DNA from: JBHICC01 sp046759385
Lineage (GTDB): Bacteria; Pseudomonadota; Gammaproteobacteria; Acidiferrobacterales; SPGG2
NCBI GenBank assembly: GCA_046759385.1
Contig: JBHICC010000013.1
Location: forward strand, 1 to 60,735
Direction of reading: 5' to 3'
DNA length: 60,735 nucleotides
The translations under genes and the position numbers were made by a program. The number at the start of each line of letters is the position of its first letter. The stretch's first letter is position 1. This document shows, in pieces, positions 16,613 through 26,096 of the stretch. The notes beneath the pieces are model-generated. The model was not told where the DNA came from. It made no database searches and was given only the letters and a program-made list of their open reading frames with translations.

Positions 16613-17329
16613 ATGGTCGAAACTTTCGATCTTTACCCCGGCCGCATCCTCGCACGCAAATACGAGGTGATCTCATTGCTTGGAACAGGCTGGGAGGGAG
16701 AAGTCTACAAGATTCGCGAAATCGCAACGGGTATCGAACGTGCGGCCAAGTTTTTCTTTCCGCAGCGCAATCCGCGCGACCGAACTGTCAACTTTTATGC
16801 CAAGAAGCTACACAAGCTACGCCATTGCCCGATACTGATTCAGTATCACACCCAGGAAAAGATCGTCTTTCACCGTCAGCCTCTCACCTTCCTCGTTTCA
16901 GACTATGTCGAAGGTGAACTGCTCAGTCAGTTCTTGAGCCGTCAGCCCGGCGATCGCCTGAGCGCCTTTCAAGGCTTGCACTTGCTTCACGCGCTAGCCA
17001 GTGGTATTGCGATGATTCACAACCTCCGTGAGTATCACGGTGACCTGCACACCGATAACATAATTGTTAGACGCTACGGCCTTGGTTTTGACATCAAGCT
17101 CATCGACATGATTCATTGGGGCGCGCCACGACCGGAAAACATACACCATGACGTGTGTGATCTAATCAGAATCTTTTACGATTCGATCGGCGGGCAGAAA
17201 CATTACGCCCGCCACTCAGCGGAAGTGAAAGCGGTTTGCTGCGGACTCAAGCAATCGCTAATTCTAAGAAAATTCCGAACCGCCGGTCGCCTACGCGATT
17301 ATCTAGAGACGATGCAATGGTATGTCTAA
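16613..17329 (+). CDS. Small serine/threonine protein kinase-like protein
   Basis: 238 residues covering a compact eukaryotic-type kinase fold: glycine-rich loop LGTGWEGEVYK (residues 23-33), the Lys in AAKFFFP as ATP-binding lysine, the catalytic loop REYHGDLHTDNI with the catalytic Asp, and KLIDMIHWG in place of a DFG motif, keeping its metal-binding Asp. The C-lobe is short. No receptor or membrane domain is attached. It could phosphorylate proteins or small molecules (some relatives of this size act on sugars). It converges with the YihY gene, whose stop is only five bases away. Its neighbours give no hint of a substrate. Confidence 0.75.
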   Translation: MVETFDLYPGRILARKYEVISLLGTGWEGEVYKIREIATGIERAAKFFFPQRNPRDRTVNFYAKKLHKLRHCPILIQYHTQEKIVFHRQPLTFLVSDYVEGELLSQFLSRQPGDRLSAFQGLHLLHALASGIAMIHNLREYHGDLHTDNIIVRRYGLGFDIKLIDMIHWGAPRPENIHHDVCDLIRIFYDSIGGQKHYARHSAEVKAVCCGLKQSLILRKFRTAGRLRDYLETMQWYV

Positions 17330-17334
17330 CTCCG

Positions 17335-18726
17335 TCACGCGGTTTTACGGGTGCTTGTCGTTACACCCGTCGGCTCTGCCACACCCCGCTCGAACAGGAC
17401 ATTGTGACCGAGTACTACACTTTTAACTGTCTGATCCTCTAGCGCGTCGTTGATGGCTGAATCGATCATGTCCATGATCTCGTTGAGACCGGCGACGGCA
17501 TACAGCACACCCTCGACAACAGTACCGTCGGGGTCTCGACCGCGCAGTCCATCGCGCAATGCTTTCAGAGTTATAGTTTCGATATCGCGCGCTGGCGTAT
17601 AGGCTAGCGGCTCATTCCCCGTGTGCAGTAGAAACCCCGACTCAACCAGTCCGTCAGCGACGTCGTATACAGAGTCAGTAGGAAGACCGAGGTACGATGA
17701 AAGCGTCTCAGCGGTCCACGGTGGTCTATTATGGTAGTGATTGTACCCGATCAGAAACATTACCAAGAAACCCAGTCGTTCCTTTACATCTTCGCTCAAA
17801 ACTCGGGAACCTGTGCGCGTGTTGAGTAACTGTGGATGTTGATGATAGTAGCTCACCTGTGCACCGATCAACAGTATGTACCAACTGACGTAAAGCCATA
17901 TCATGAACAGTACCAAAACGGCGAATCCGGAATAGATCGCAGCGTACTTGGCAGATGACGCGACGAAAGAAGTAAACAACCAACCTACGGTCTGCCACAG
18001 AATGCCTGCGACCAAACCACCAACCAGGGCAGATCTAAATCGCACTCGAGTGTTAGGAATGAATAAGTAAATGAACGTAAAGGCTGCGCAAATCAATATG
18101 TAGGGGATCAACCGACCGGCAAAGTATGCGGCTGTACCGATGAGTTCGAACGCCATCAGACGCTTAAAGACGGTCGTACTCGTAACCGAAGCGGTAACGC
18201 CAATGGCCGCAAACGTCAACACCGGACCAACCAAGATTACGCTTAAGTACTCGCTAAAGCGCTGGACTATTCCGCGCGGTCTTCTTATATGCCAGATATA
18301 GTTCAGGGTCGCCTCAACCTTTTGCACCAGCGAGACGACGAAATACATCAACATGACGAGGCCGATCGATCCAAGTACGCCCACTCGCATGTTATCGACG
18401 AATCCGATTACCCGTTGTGTCACCTCCGACGCCTTGGCACCCAAAGGCGCAAGTACGTTAAACAGCAACGGTTCTATTTGGTTATGTACGCCAAACGCCT
18501 TCAGCACTGAGAATGTGACCGCCAACAGCGGTACCAACGAAAGCATGGTCGTATAAACCAGGCTCATCGCACGCAACGAGAGCTCTCCGCGCGCAAGATC
18601 GCGCGCGATAAGGTAAGCAAAGCGCAATGTTCTTTCGACTAAGCCTCTAAGGCCGGTATCGTCTCCGGCCTCCGCGTGCCATAGCCGCTTGAAGAGCAGG
18701 TCATCAAGATTCTTCCAGATGCCCAT
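17335..18726 (-). CDS. YihY/UPF0761-family inner membrane protein
   Basis: 463 residues from the ATG at 18726, preceded by GGAA; the frame is open for 25 more codons upstream without a good start. Residues about 40-300 hold six membrane segments typical of the family once misnamed ribonuclease BN (AMSLVYTTMLSLVPLLAV, VLMYFVVSLVQKVEATLNYIW in two pieces, GFAVLVLFMIWLYVSW). A cytoplasmic C-terminal region of about 150 residues has a winged-helix-like stretch (PPWTAETLSSYLGLP) that many longer YihY proteins carry. The function is unknown. The gene is convergent with the kinase gene. Confidence 0.88.
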   Translation of the reverse strand: MGIWKNLDDLLFKRLWHAEAGDDTGLRGLVERTLRFAYLIARDLARGELSLRAMSLVYTTMLSLVPLLAVTFSVLKAFGVHNQIEPLLFNVLAPLGAKASEVTQRVIGFVDNMRVGVLGSIGLVMLMYFVVSLVQKVEATLNYIWHIRRPRGIVQRFSEYLSVILVGPVLTFAAIGVTASVTSTTVFKRLMAFELIGTAAYFAGRLIPYILICAAFTFIYLFIPNTRVRFRSALVGGLVAGILWQTVGWLFTSFVASSAKYAAIYSGFAVLVLFMIWLYVSWYILLIGAQVSYYHQHPQLLNTRTGSRVLSEDVKERLGFLVMFLIGYNHYHNRPPWTAETLSSYLGLPTDSVYDVADGLVESGFLLHTGNEPLAYTPARDIETITLKALRDGLRGRDPDGTVVEGVLYAVAGLNEIMDMIDSAINDALEDQTVKSVVLGHNVLFERGVAEPTGVTTSTRKTA

Positions 18727-19100
18727 AATTCCGCTACGTTCAGCTTGTCGTGAACCGAATCTACCCCGCACCGGACGCCAGCAACAAACGCCTACTAACA
18801 ATTATATATCTTATTTCAGTCACTTATGGTATACACAGTGCCTCTTCTTCTCGAAATCCGCCGTTCAAACTCGCTGGCACCATCTCTCACTCTTTACTTC
18901 CTGTGCCAAGGCTACCTACGCGAGTTCGAACCAAAGAGTATTGAACAGAACAAGCTGGAGCTAGCATGGTTGTCATCGCGCGCGCAGCACGGTGCCGTGC
19001 AGCAACGGCTAAGTGAAAAAGAGGGCAAATGCGCGAGCAGGGCGTGGTTCGACAACAAAAATGACAGCTGCTTGGCCAAGGCTAGCGCGCGGCGATGAAG
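18727..19100. other. Intergenic region between yihY-like gene and relA
   Basis: This 374-base stretch is less GC-rich around 18795-18830 and must hold the minus-strand promoter of the YihY gene. Open frames on the plus strand are short and Ser/Arg-rich with no ribosome binding site. I recognise no RNA, repeat or gene. Confidence 0.4.
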
Positions 19101-21314
19101 CTAATGGGTCCTGCGACGCACGCTAATGATATTCGGCAATTGGTCAATACGCGCCAACACGCGACTTAAAGTGTTGATATCGGGAATCTCCAGTGTCAGG
19201 TCCATTCGCCCTGTAGTCACTTTCTCTTCCGAAAGCGTGCTTACGGAGCGCACGTTGATCTTTTCACCGGCCAACACCGAGGCGATGTCGCGCAACAATC
19301 CCTGACGATCATACACAACAATTTCAATGTCTACCGGGTAAGTCTCGCCTGCATTACCACCCCAATTGACCTCGATCAGTCGTTCGTCATTATCGCTGGA
19401 GTAACGCAATGCGTTAGGGCAATCGCCGCGATGCACAGTGATGCCGCGCCCAGCAGTGATGAAGCCAACAATCTGATCGCCAGGAACCGGCTTACAGCAT
19501 TTCGCCATGCGTGTCAGCAAGTTGCCTACCCCCTCGATGTTAACGGCCGCCGATGCATCACCTCTGTCTCCAGTGGAGACAGTGGGTAGCTCGTGCTCTG
19601 CAGCACGGCCAGGCCCAAAGAGCCCCTGAATCGCGGAGACGATTTGTGAAGTTCGCGTTTCACCTCGGCCAATGGAAGCGAGGAAGTCATCGACCTTGCT
19701 AAACCCGAGTTTCTGCGCAAGGCGTTCGGTATTGACATCCATGAAACCGAGCCGGTTCAGTTCGCGGTCCAAAGTAGCGCGGCCGGCGACGGTGCTTTCG
19801 CCGTAGTTTTGCTGTCGAAACCAATGCTGGACCTCGCCACGCGCGCGTGACGTCTTCAGGTACCCCAAGTGCGGATTTAACCAGTCACGGCTTGGTCCAC
19901 CTTTCTTCACCGTCAATACGGCGACCTGCTCACCGGTGTTCAGCCGGTAGGTCAGTGGAACCATGCGACCGTTGATCTTTGCGCCTCGGCAGTGGTGGCC
20001 AACCTCTGTGTGGACGTGATAGGCGAAATCAAGGGGCGTCGCGCCTAGCGGTAAGTCAATGATGTGGCCCTTGGGAGTAAACACGTAAATGCGGTCAGCG
20101 AAAACCTCGGACTTAAATTGATCGACAAAGTCGCTCGCCTCTGCCACCTCGTCTTTCCACTCCAACAATTGCCGTAACCAGACGATTTTCCTGTCGAACG
20201 CCTGGTCCATTTTGACATCTTCCTTATACCGCCAGTGCGCGGCGACACCAAGCTCCGCCTGGCGTTCCATCTCATAAGTTCGGATCTGCACCTCGACTGT
20301 CTTTCCCTCAGGGCCAATGATGGCAGTATGAATGGATTGATAGTTGTTCTGTTTAGGCGTCGCCACGTAATCGTCAAACTCTCCCGGCACGAACTGCCAA
20401 CACGTATGCACGATTCCGAGTGCCGCGTAACAATCAGGGACCGTGCTGACCAAAACCCGTACTGCCCTGACATCGTGGATGCGCTCAAACGCCTGGTTCT
20501 TGCGTTGCATCTTGCGCCAGATACCGTACGCGTGTTTCACCCGGCCCCTGACCTCAGCGTTGATGCCGGCCTGCGCCAACTCACTCGCTAACACATCTGC
20601 AAACCGGGCGATGTACTGTTCCCGTTGCGCTCGCTTTTCCGCTAACCACTCAGCAATGTCGGCAAACGCCTGCGGCTCGAGGTAACAGAAAGACAGATCC
20701 TCGAGTTCCCATTTGAGCTGCCAAATCCCTAACCGGTTCGCCAGTGGGGCAAACAGTTCTAATGTTTCCTGCGCGATACGCCTCTGTTTGTCTTCCGGTA
20801 AAGAGTCTAAGGTGCGCATGTTATGCAAGCGATCCGCCAACTTTATCAGAACGACGCGTATATCCTCGGCCATCGCCAATAGCATCTTGCGCAGGCTTTC
20901 CGAATGGAGCCGCTCTTTCCCGCGGCGATCCGAGTGCTCAGGGAGCTCCTTTACGACCGCCATCTTAGTGACGCCATCCACAAGCCGTGCGACTCGGTCC
21001 CCGAACTGGTCGCTGACAACCTGGAGCGCGATCTTGGTGTCCTCAACAACGTCGTGCAACATCGCGGCAATGATCGTTTCATGATCCAGGCGCAAACTGG
21101 CCAGGATCCTCGCCACGGCTACGGCATGGTTGACGTAGGGCTCGCCGGAAGCCCGTTGCTGCCCCGCATGTGCTGTTCGCGCGAACTCGTAGGCGCGCCG
21201 AATTTGAGCTGCCTCTCCTTCCGTACGCCCACGCGTGATCGCCGAGAGCCAGCGGCTCGCGCTGTCCACGTTGGGGCTATCACCCGGCCGAGCCTTCGTG
21301 TCCGTTCCCGTCAT
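19101..21314 (-). CDS. relA: RelA-type (p)ppGpp synthetase with an intact HD hydrolase motif
   Basis: 737 residues: HD domain (about 40-185), synthetase (about 230-350), TGS (about 400-465), conserved helical/zinc-finger region (AKCCKPVPGD) and a C-terminal ACT domain. Synthetase residues are present (RVKHAYGIWRKM, IHDVRAVRV, NNYQSIHT, EVQIRT). From the synthetase on, the sequence reads like gammaproteobacterial RelA (CYAALGIVHTCWQFVPGEFD; PSRDWLNPHLGYLKTSRAR). Unlike E. coli RelA, the hydrolase residues are kept: His63, His87-Asp88 (LHDVVEDT) and Asp161 with Asn165 (ADRLHNMRT). It may therefore be bifunctional. It is the only stringent-response gene seen here; whether a separate SpoT exists cannot be known from this window. 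Confidence 0.9.
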   Translation of the reverse strand: MTGTDTKARPGDSPNVDSASRWLSAITRGRTEGEAAQIRRAYEFARTAHAGQQRASGEPYVNHAVAVARILASLRLDHETIIAAMLHDVVEDTKIALQVVSDQFGDRVARLVDGVTKMAVVKELPEHSDRRGKERLHSESLRKMLLAMAEDIRVVLIKLADRLHNMRTLDSLPEDKQRRIAQETLELFAPLANRLGIWQLKWELEDLSFCYLEPQAFADIAEWLAEKRAQREQYIARFADVLASELAQAGINAEVRGRVKHAYGIWRKMQRKNQAFERIHDVRAVRVLVSTVPDCYAALGIVHTCWQFVPGEFDDYVATPKQNNYQSIHTAIIGPEGKTVEVQIRTYEMERQAELGVAAHWRYKEDVKMDQAFDRKIVWLRQLLEWKDEVAEASDFVDQFKSEVFADRIYVFTPKGHIIDLPLGATPLDFAYHVHTEVGHHCRGAKINGRMVPLTYRLNTGEQVAVLTVKKGGPSRDWLNPHLGYLKTSRARGEVQHWFRQQNYGESTVAGRATLDRELNRLGFMDVNTERLAQKLGFSKVDDFLASIGRGETRTSQIVSAIQGLFGPGRAAEHELPTVSTGDRGDASAAVNIEGVGNLLTRMAKCCKPVPGDQIVGFITAGRGITVHRGDCPNALRYSSDNDERLIEVNWGGNAGETYPVDIEIVVYDRQGLLRDIASVLAGEKINVRSVSTLSEEKVTTGRMDLTLEIPDINTLSRVLARIDQLPNIISVRRRTH

Positions 21315-21710
21315 CGCACAATGTGAAAAGCGGTACTGTGCCCAGATAAAGTATCGTGACAGCGGGACAGAATTGAAGCAAGCCTGTATTTGCGTGGCGG
21401 CTTATGGTCTAAAGTCTGCCGCAGCGTATATGTTCACCACGCGCGAACGCCTACGCCGTATAGCAAAGTCGCAATTAGAACAGTGGAGTACGTGCGTAGT
21501 ACAGAAAGGATCAGCTGATCGATCGCTATGCTGAAGCGGAGGCCGTCGGGCGCAGGCTCACTCCACGCCCGAGCGAGCGCTGCCTGCTCTTTGATGAATC
21601 GGATGAATCGCCGTGAGATCTGATCATTTAAGGTCTACGGGCCTAACTATGAGATGCGGCGCAATAGGCGCCAACTGGAACGTTGCGCAGGACGTAAGTC
21701 GGAGCTGGAC
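21315..21710. other. Intergenic region upstream of relA, no gene recognised
   Basis: This 396-base stretch lies between the relA start and the end of the DUF3379 gene. It must contain the relA promoter. A stop-free plus-strand run at about 21510-21616 reads like protein, but it has no usable start codon, so I leave it uncalled. No RNA gene or repeat was seen. Confidence 0.4.
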
Positions 21711-22412
21711 TCAGAGACGCCAGATTACCGCATCGCGCACACGCTGCTCGACCGCATCGAGGGGCTCGCCGGTGTCGCCAACGATCGCCATGCTACCGTT
21801 CGCGGTTGGCACGATGACGCCGCTGTGTTGCCGACTTTGTAACGCTCTGCGGTATTGTACGTGCACCCCTGGCATTAGCAACACGGTTACAGGTCCCCTC
21901 ACACCAGCGATCACGAGCTGACCGCATTGATGCTCACGGACGTAGTAGATGCTCGCATAGGCGACCTGACCGAGACTGCCATTGAGCTCGCCGCCCAGTG
22001 TCTGTAGCACCCGCATGAGCTTCTGCTGTGACACTTGCTGTTCGGCAACAGACGATGCCGGCACGGCATTAATGCGTGCGAGCACGGCTCGATCCAGCGG
22101 CGGCAAACGCGAGGTCATCACCCAGGCACTAGCCAAGCCTACGACTAGCAGCAGCGAAGCAGCGCATGCATAGATTCGACGCCGCCGACTCTGTCGCGAC
22201 CGATCGGCGTGAAGTGATTGTCGCAGGATAGCGCGCGAGGTGAGATTGCTTGGCACTGAAACGCGTATGGCCTCGCCGATGTGCTTTTCCAACTGCAGTG
22301 CGCTAAGCACAAAATCCCCGCAGCGCGGGCACTCACGCTTATGGCGCAACAGTTCGTTGTCCTGGCTACCAGGCTCAGTGAGACAACGGCGACGAAATTC
22401 CAAACAGTTCAT
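21711..22412 (-). CDS. DUF3379 membrane protein, probable anti-sigma factor
   Basis: 233 residues. The N-terminus (MNCLEFRRRCLTEPGSQDNE) and a zinc-finger-like HKRECPRCGDF at residues 24-34 match the DUF3379 pattern, which resembles anti-sigma zinc fingers. One membrane segment lies at about 81-100 (YACAASLLLVVGLASAWVM), followed by a periplasmic domain of about 130 residues. The ATG overlaps the stop of the sigma gene by four bases. Such pairs usually act as a sigma factor and its membrane-bound antagonist; that role is inferred from arrangement and topology. Confidence 0.85.
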   Translation of the reverse strand: MNCLEFRRRCLTEPGSQDNELLRHKRECPRCGDFVLSALQLEKHIGEAIRVSVPSNLTSRAILRQSLHADRSRQSRRRRIYACAASLLLVVGLASAWVMTSRLPPLDRAVLARINAVPASSVAEQQVSQQKLMRVLQTLGGELNGSLGQVAYASIYYVREHQCGQLVIAGVRGPVTVLLMPGVHVQYRRALQSRQHSGVIVPTANGSMAIVGDTGEPLDAVEQRVRDAVIWRL

Positions 22413-22924
22413 AACTGTAACCGACGATCAACCCTGTTATTTTCATCGTCTTCGAGCGTAGCGCGTAGTTTCTGGCGAGCGCGAAACAACCGTGTCATAA
22501 CTGCACCCGACGACAACCCGAGCATTTGACCAATCTCGCTGCAACTGTAGCCACCAAGATTCTGAAGCAGTAACGGCTCACGATATTCCTCGGGCAGCAG
22601 CCCAATCGCACGGCGCAATGCAGCAACCTCAGCGGTAACCTCCGACCCCCGAGCCGCCAAATCATCGGGATCCATGTCATGATCTCGATTAAGCACAGGG
22701 CGCTCGTACTGGCGCGCATGCTCACGCCGCAAAATCGTGATCAGCCAACCTTTGGCCGCTCTTTCATCGCGCAATGTGTCAAGCGATCGCCATGCGCGCA
22801 GAAACGTTTCTTGCACAAGCTCCTCCGCGCGACTTTGATCGCGGCACAGCCAGACGGCGTAGCGGTATAGATCCGCCGACAATGCATGTACCAGCACCTC
22901 GAAGCGCCGCTGTTTGCTTGCCAT
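22409..22924 (-). CDS. ECF RNA polymerase sigma factor
   Basis: 171 residues. Region 2 (YRYAVWLCRDQSRAEELVQETFLRAWRSLDTLR, residues about 16-48) and region 4 (LLPEEYREPLLLQNLGGYSCSEIGQMLG then SSGAVMTRLFRARQKLR, about 113-157) are clear. It should direct RNA polymerase to a small regulon when released from its anti-sigma partner, encoded directly downstream with an overlap. The signal and targets cannot be read from the sequence. Confidence 0.92.
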   Translation of the reverse strand: MASKQRRFEVLVHALSADLYRYAVWLCRDQSRAEELVQETFLRAWRSLDTLRDERAAKGWLITILRREHARQYERPVLNRDHDMDPDDLAARGSEVTAEVAALRRAIGLLPEEYREPLLLQNLGGYSCSEIGQMLGLSSGAVMTRLFRARQKLRATLEDDENNRVDRRLQL

Positions 22925-23214
22925 ATCTCATTAGAGACCGAAAAAATGAGCTTTTGATTACAGGTGACGGGGCACGACTGGGCCGCCTCTTCAGATCGCC
23001 AATGCGGTGTTGCTGGGCGAGCGCGTGAATCAAAAAAGAGGCGCAGTAAGAGCCGCCATCGGCGGGCGGGGCCCGTGTCATTCGCCCTGCCTTGGTTCAC
23101 ACCGCTGTCCGGATTTATTACGTAGCTAAATCATGGGGTTAGATCTGCGAGCATACAGTCACAGCATTGCCGACAATAAACTTGATCCAGTTACTAGGTT
23201 ATTGTATCGTCATT
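22925..23214. other. Divergent intergenic region between sigma factor and iscR
   Basis: The region must hold the promoters of the minus-strand sigma gene and of the iscR-suf operon. Beyond the operator at 23215-23235, I see only a spaced inverted repeat (CGCCTCTT near 22983, AAGAGGCG near 23036) and no gene or RNA. Confidence 0.4.
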
Positions 23215-23235
23215 TCCTGAGCGAATTACTCAGGA
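23215..23235 (+). promoter_or_regulatory. Candidate IscR operator upstream of iscR
   Basis: A perfect dyad, TCCTGAG and CTCAGGA around CGAATTA, ends 43 bases before iscR. Its right half (ACTCAGG) is shared with sites upstream of the JAMM gene (46258-46307) and of the A-type carrier/yggX pair (31697-31720). Extended to 25 bases it agrees with about 18 positions of the E. coli IscR type 1 consensus by my hand alignment. Confidence 0.6.
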
Positions 23236-23277
23236 TTTGCGTTTGCGCTCTACCCTGACGATGATACGAGGAACACA

Positions 23278-23751
23278 ATGAGACTATCGACCAAAGGACG
23301 CTATGCGGTGACCGCGATGATTGATCTAGCGTTACACGACAAGGTCGGCCCAGTGGCGCTGACGGATATCGCAGAAACCCAACAAATCTCTGTATCCTAC
23401 CTGGAACAACTGTTCGCGCGTCTGCGCAGAAAAGGTCTTGTCGAAGGCATGCGTGGTCCCGGCGGCGGGTACCGCCTGGCGCGGGCCGCTGGCCGCATCA
23501 CGATCGCTGAGATCATCGAAGCGGTGGACGAGCAGATCGACATGACCCGATGTCGTGGCAAGGAAAACTGTCAGGACGGCGAGAAATGCCTTACCCATGA
23601 GCTGTGGGCTGATTTGAGCAAGCAACTTTATGAATTCCTGGACGGTATCACGCTTGGTCAAATGGTTCAGTGGCCCGCTGTCCAGAAGGTCGCCGAGCGG
23701 CAGGAAACACGTCATCCGCGGGGACTACAGAATACTAAGACGGTAGCCTGA
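23278..23751 (+). CDS. iscR: IscR, iron-sulfur-sensing Rrf2 regulator
   Basis: 157 residues; GAGGAAC precedes the ATG. An Rrf2 winged helix (MRLSTKGRYAVTAMIDLALH; the wing is GPGGGYRLAR) is followed by the cluster-binding loop with Cys92, Cys98, Cys104 and His107 (the RCRGKENCQDGEKCLTHELW region), exactly the ligand set of E. coli IscR. With a [2Fe-2S] cluster bound it should repress the suf operon; apo-IscR changes its DNA specificity. It heads the suf operon and the candidate operator 23215-23235 indicates autoregulation. Confidence 0.95.
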   Translation: MRLSTKGRYAVTAMIDLALHDKVGPVALTDIAETQQISVSYLEQLFARLRRKGLVEGMRGPGGGYRLARAAGRITIAEIIEAVDEQIDMTRCRGKENCQDGEKCLTHELWADLSKQLYEFLDGITLGQMVQWPAVQKVAERQETRHPRGLQNTKTVA

Positions 23752-23834
23752 GACGACGATCCCAGATCACCGCGGGCGGTTGGAGCTAACCGTGAAGCAG
23801 GCGCTCTAAAGTTTCTTTGTTAATGGAGATTTCG

Positions 23835-25283
23835 ATGTCATCAGTAAGCGGCGATATCACTGACCTGATTAAGAGGGGTTATGAAGCGGGCTTTGTAACC
23901 GAGATCGAGGCCGACAGTGTCCCCTCGGGGCTAAACGAGGGCATCATCCGCACGATCTCGGCGAAAAAAGACGAGCCCGAGTTCATGCTCGAGTGGCGAC
24001 TCAAGTCCTACCGGCATTGGCTTACAATGAAGGAGCCAAATTGGGCAAACGTTCACCATCCTCCTATCGATTACCAGGATATTACCTATTACTCGGCGCC
24101 CAAATCCGACCAAGATCGGCCCAAGAGTCTCGATGAAGTCGACCCGAAACTGCTCGAGACCTATGAGAAGCTCGGTATCCCGCTGGAAGAACAAAAGGCA
24201 CTTGCAGGCGTGGCCGTCGACGCCGTTTTCGACAGTGTATCCGTCGCTACCACGTTCAAAGAGAAGCTCGCCGAAAAAGGGGTTATTTTCAGCTCTTTCT
24301 CAGAGGCGGTGAAAGATCACCCCGACCTCGTGCAGAAGTATCTCGGAACGGTCGTACCCTACACCGATAATTTTTTTGCAACATTGAACTCAGCGGTTTT
24401 CACCGACGGCTCGTTCGTTTACGTACCGAAAGGCGTGCGTTGCCCTATGGAGCTGTCTACTTACTTTCGCATCAACGCCTCCAAGACAGGGCAGTTCGAA
24501 CGGACGTTGATCATCGCAGATGAAGGCAGCTATGTGAGCTACCTCGAAGGCTGTACAGCTCCGATGCGTGACGAGAATCAGCTCCACGCAGCGGTAGTCG
24601 AGCTGATTGCATTGGAAGATGCCGAGATCAAATACTCCACTGTACAGAACTGGTATCCAGGCGATGAGCAGGGACGTGGCGGTATCTACAACTTTGTCAC
24701 CAAGCGTGGTGCATGTCGCGGCGACAATGCCAAGATCTCGTGGACGCAAGTCGAAACCGGATCCGCAATTACATGGAAGTACCCCAGTGTACTCTTAGAG
24801 CGCGAGAACACGGTAGGCGAATTCTATTCAGTCGCGCTTACGAATAACTATCAACAGGCCGACACCGGTACCAAAATGATTCACATAGGCAAGAACAGTC
24901 GCAGCACCATTATCTCCAAGGGTATCTCGGCAGGTCGTGGACAGAACTCCTATCGCGGACTGGTGAAGGTGCTTAAAGGCGCGGATAACGCACGCAATTA
25001 CACGCAATGTGACTCCCTGCTGATGAGCGACAAGTGCGGTGCCCACACGTTTCCTTATGTTGAAGTTAGGAATCCCACGGCACGCGTCGAGCACGAAGCT
25101 ACGACTTCGAAGATCGGTGAAGATCAACTCTTCTACTGTATGCAGCGTGGCCTTTCAGCAGAAGACGCAGCTACTATGATCGTGAATGGTTTCTGCAAGG
25201 ATGTGTTCAAGGAGTTGCCGATGGAGTTCGCGGTCGAAGCTCAAAAGCTTCTTGGGGTAAGTCTCGAGGGCGCGGTCGGCTAG
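23835..25283 (+). CDS. sufB: SufB, Fe-S scaffold subunit
   Basis: 482 residues from the ATG at 23835, which has GGAG seven bases upstream; TTG 23817 and ATG 23823 are in frame but have no such site. SufB, with SufC and SufD, forms the complex on which clusters are assembled. Typical blocks are AVFTDGSFVYVPKGVRCP, EGCTAPMRDENQLHAAVVEL (21 positions seen, written in part) and CDSLLMSDKCGAHTFPYVEV; the Cys in CDSLLM is the residue thought to accept sulfur and build the cluster. It is the first structural gene after iscR. Confidence 0.96.
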   Translation: MSSVSGDITDLIKRGYEAGFVTEIEADSVPSGLNEGIIRTISAKKDEPEFMLEWRLKSYRHWLTMKEPNWANVHHPPIDYQDITYYSAPKSDQDRPKSLDEVDPKLLETYEKLGIPLEEQKALAGVAVDAVFDSVSVATTFKEKLAEKGVIFSSFSEAVKDHPDLVQKYLGTVVPYTDNFFATLNSAVFTDGSFVYVPKGVRCPMELSTYFRINASKTGQFERTLIIADEGSYVSYLEGCTAPMRDENQLHAAVVELIALEDAEIKYSTVQNWYPGDEQGRGGIYNFVTKRGACRGDNAKISWTQVETGSAITWKYPSVLLERENTVGEFYSVALTNNYQQADTGTKMIHIGKNSRSTIISKGISAGRGQNSYRGLVKVLKGADNARNYTQCDSLLMSDKCGAHTFPYVEVRNPTARVEHEATTSKIGEDQLFYCMQRGLSAEDAATMIVNGFCKDVFKELPMEFAVEAQKLLGVSLEGAVG

Positions 25284-25310
25284 GTGGCGTTTACGATCGG
25301 GGGAAAACGA

Positions 25311-26096
25311 ATGCTTTCTGTTAAGAATCTCAAGGCCATTATAGAAGAAAAGCCCATCCTGCAGGGCGTCAACCTCGAGGTCAAAGCTGGCGAAGTTCAC
25401 GCCATCATGGGACCTAATGCATCAGGGAAGAGCACGCTAGCGCACATACTCGCCGGGCGTGAGGGTTATGAGGTCACTGAGGGCCAGATTACTTACGACA
25501 GTAAGAATCTACTGAATATGTCCCCGGAGGAACGTGCTAGGGAAGGCATCTTTCTGGCTTTCCAATATCCGGTTGAGATTCCTGGCGTAAGCAATATCTA
25601 TTTGCTCAAGGCAGCGCTCAACGCGATAAGGAAGCATCAAGGACTAGAGGAACTTGATGCTATTGATTTTCTCTCGCTTGTGAAGGAGAAGCTTAAACTC
25701 ATGCATATGAACGAAGAGCTTCTCTATCGCTCGGTAAACGAGGGCTTTTCGGGCGGCGAAAAGAAACGCAACGAAATATTACAGATGGCGATAATGGAAC
25801 CACGCCTTGCAATTCTCGATGAGACTGACTCTGGACTCGATATCGACGCGCTCAAGGTTGTTGCCGATGGTGTTAATGCTTTACGCAACTCCGATCGCGC
25901 TATCATCCTGGTCACGCATTATCAACGCTTGTTGAACTACGTCGTTCCAGATTACGTGCATGTACTGGTTAAGGGGCGCATCGTCAAGTCGGGTGACAGG
26001 AGTTTGGCGCTCGAGCTTGAGGAACGCGGTTACCGCTGGGTCGAGCAAATGGGCAACGAGCAGAAAGCGCAGACAACCGAGAGCGGCACCGGATGA
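25311..26096 (+). CDS. sufC: SufC, ATPase of the SufBCD scaffold
   Basis: 261 residues from the ATG at 25311, with GGGGGA seven bases upstream; a GTG at 25284, adjacent to the sufB stop, is in frame but adds nine residues the family lacks. ABC-type ATPase: Walker A GPNASGKSTL, signature FSGGEKKRNEI, Walker B LAILDETDSGLDID, and a switch His in LVTHYQR. ATP binding by SufC remodels SufB-SufD for cluster assembly. It overlaps sufD by four bases. Confidence 0.96.
   Translation: MLSVKNLKAIIEEKPILQGVNLEVKAGEVHAIMGPNASGKSTLAHILAGREGYEVTEGQITYDSKNLLNMSPEERAREGIFLAFQYPVEIPGVSNIYLLKAALNAIRKHQGLEELDAIDFLSLVKEKLKLMHMNEELLYRSVNEGFSGGEKKRNEILQMAIMEPRLAILDETDSGLDIDALKVVADGVNALRNSDRAIILVTHYQRLLNYVVPDYVHVLVKGRIVKSGDRSLALELEERGYRWVEQMGNEQKAQTTESGTG

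Noticed and set aside
21510..21616. Stop-free plus-strand run with protein-like composition upstream of relA
   Set aside because: A stop lies close upstream and no standard start codon follows it; the length is within chance expectation.
22983..23043. Inverted repeat CGCCTCTT / AAGAGGCG between the sigma gene and iscR
   Set aside because: The spacer of about 45 bases is long, the arms are short, and there is no link to a promoter or transcript end.
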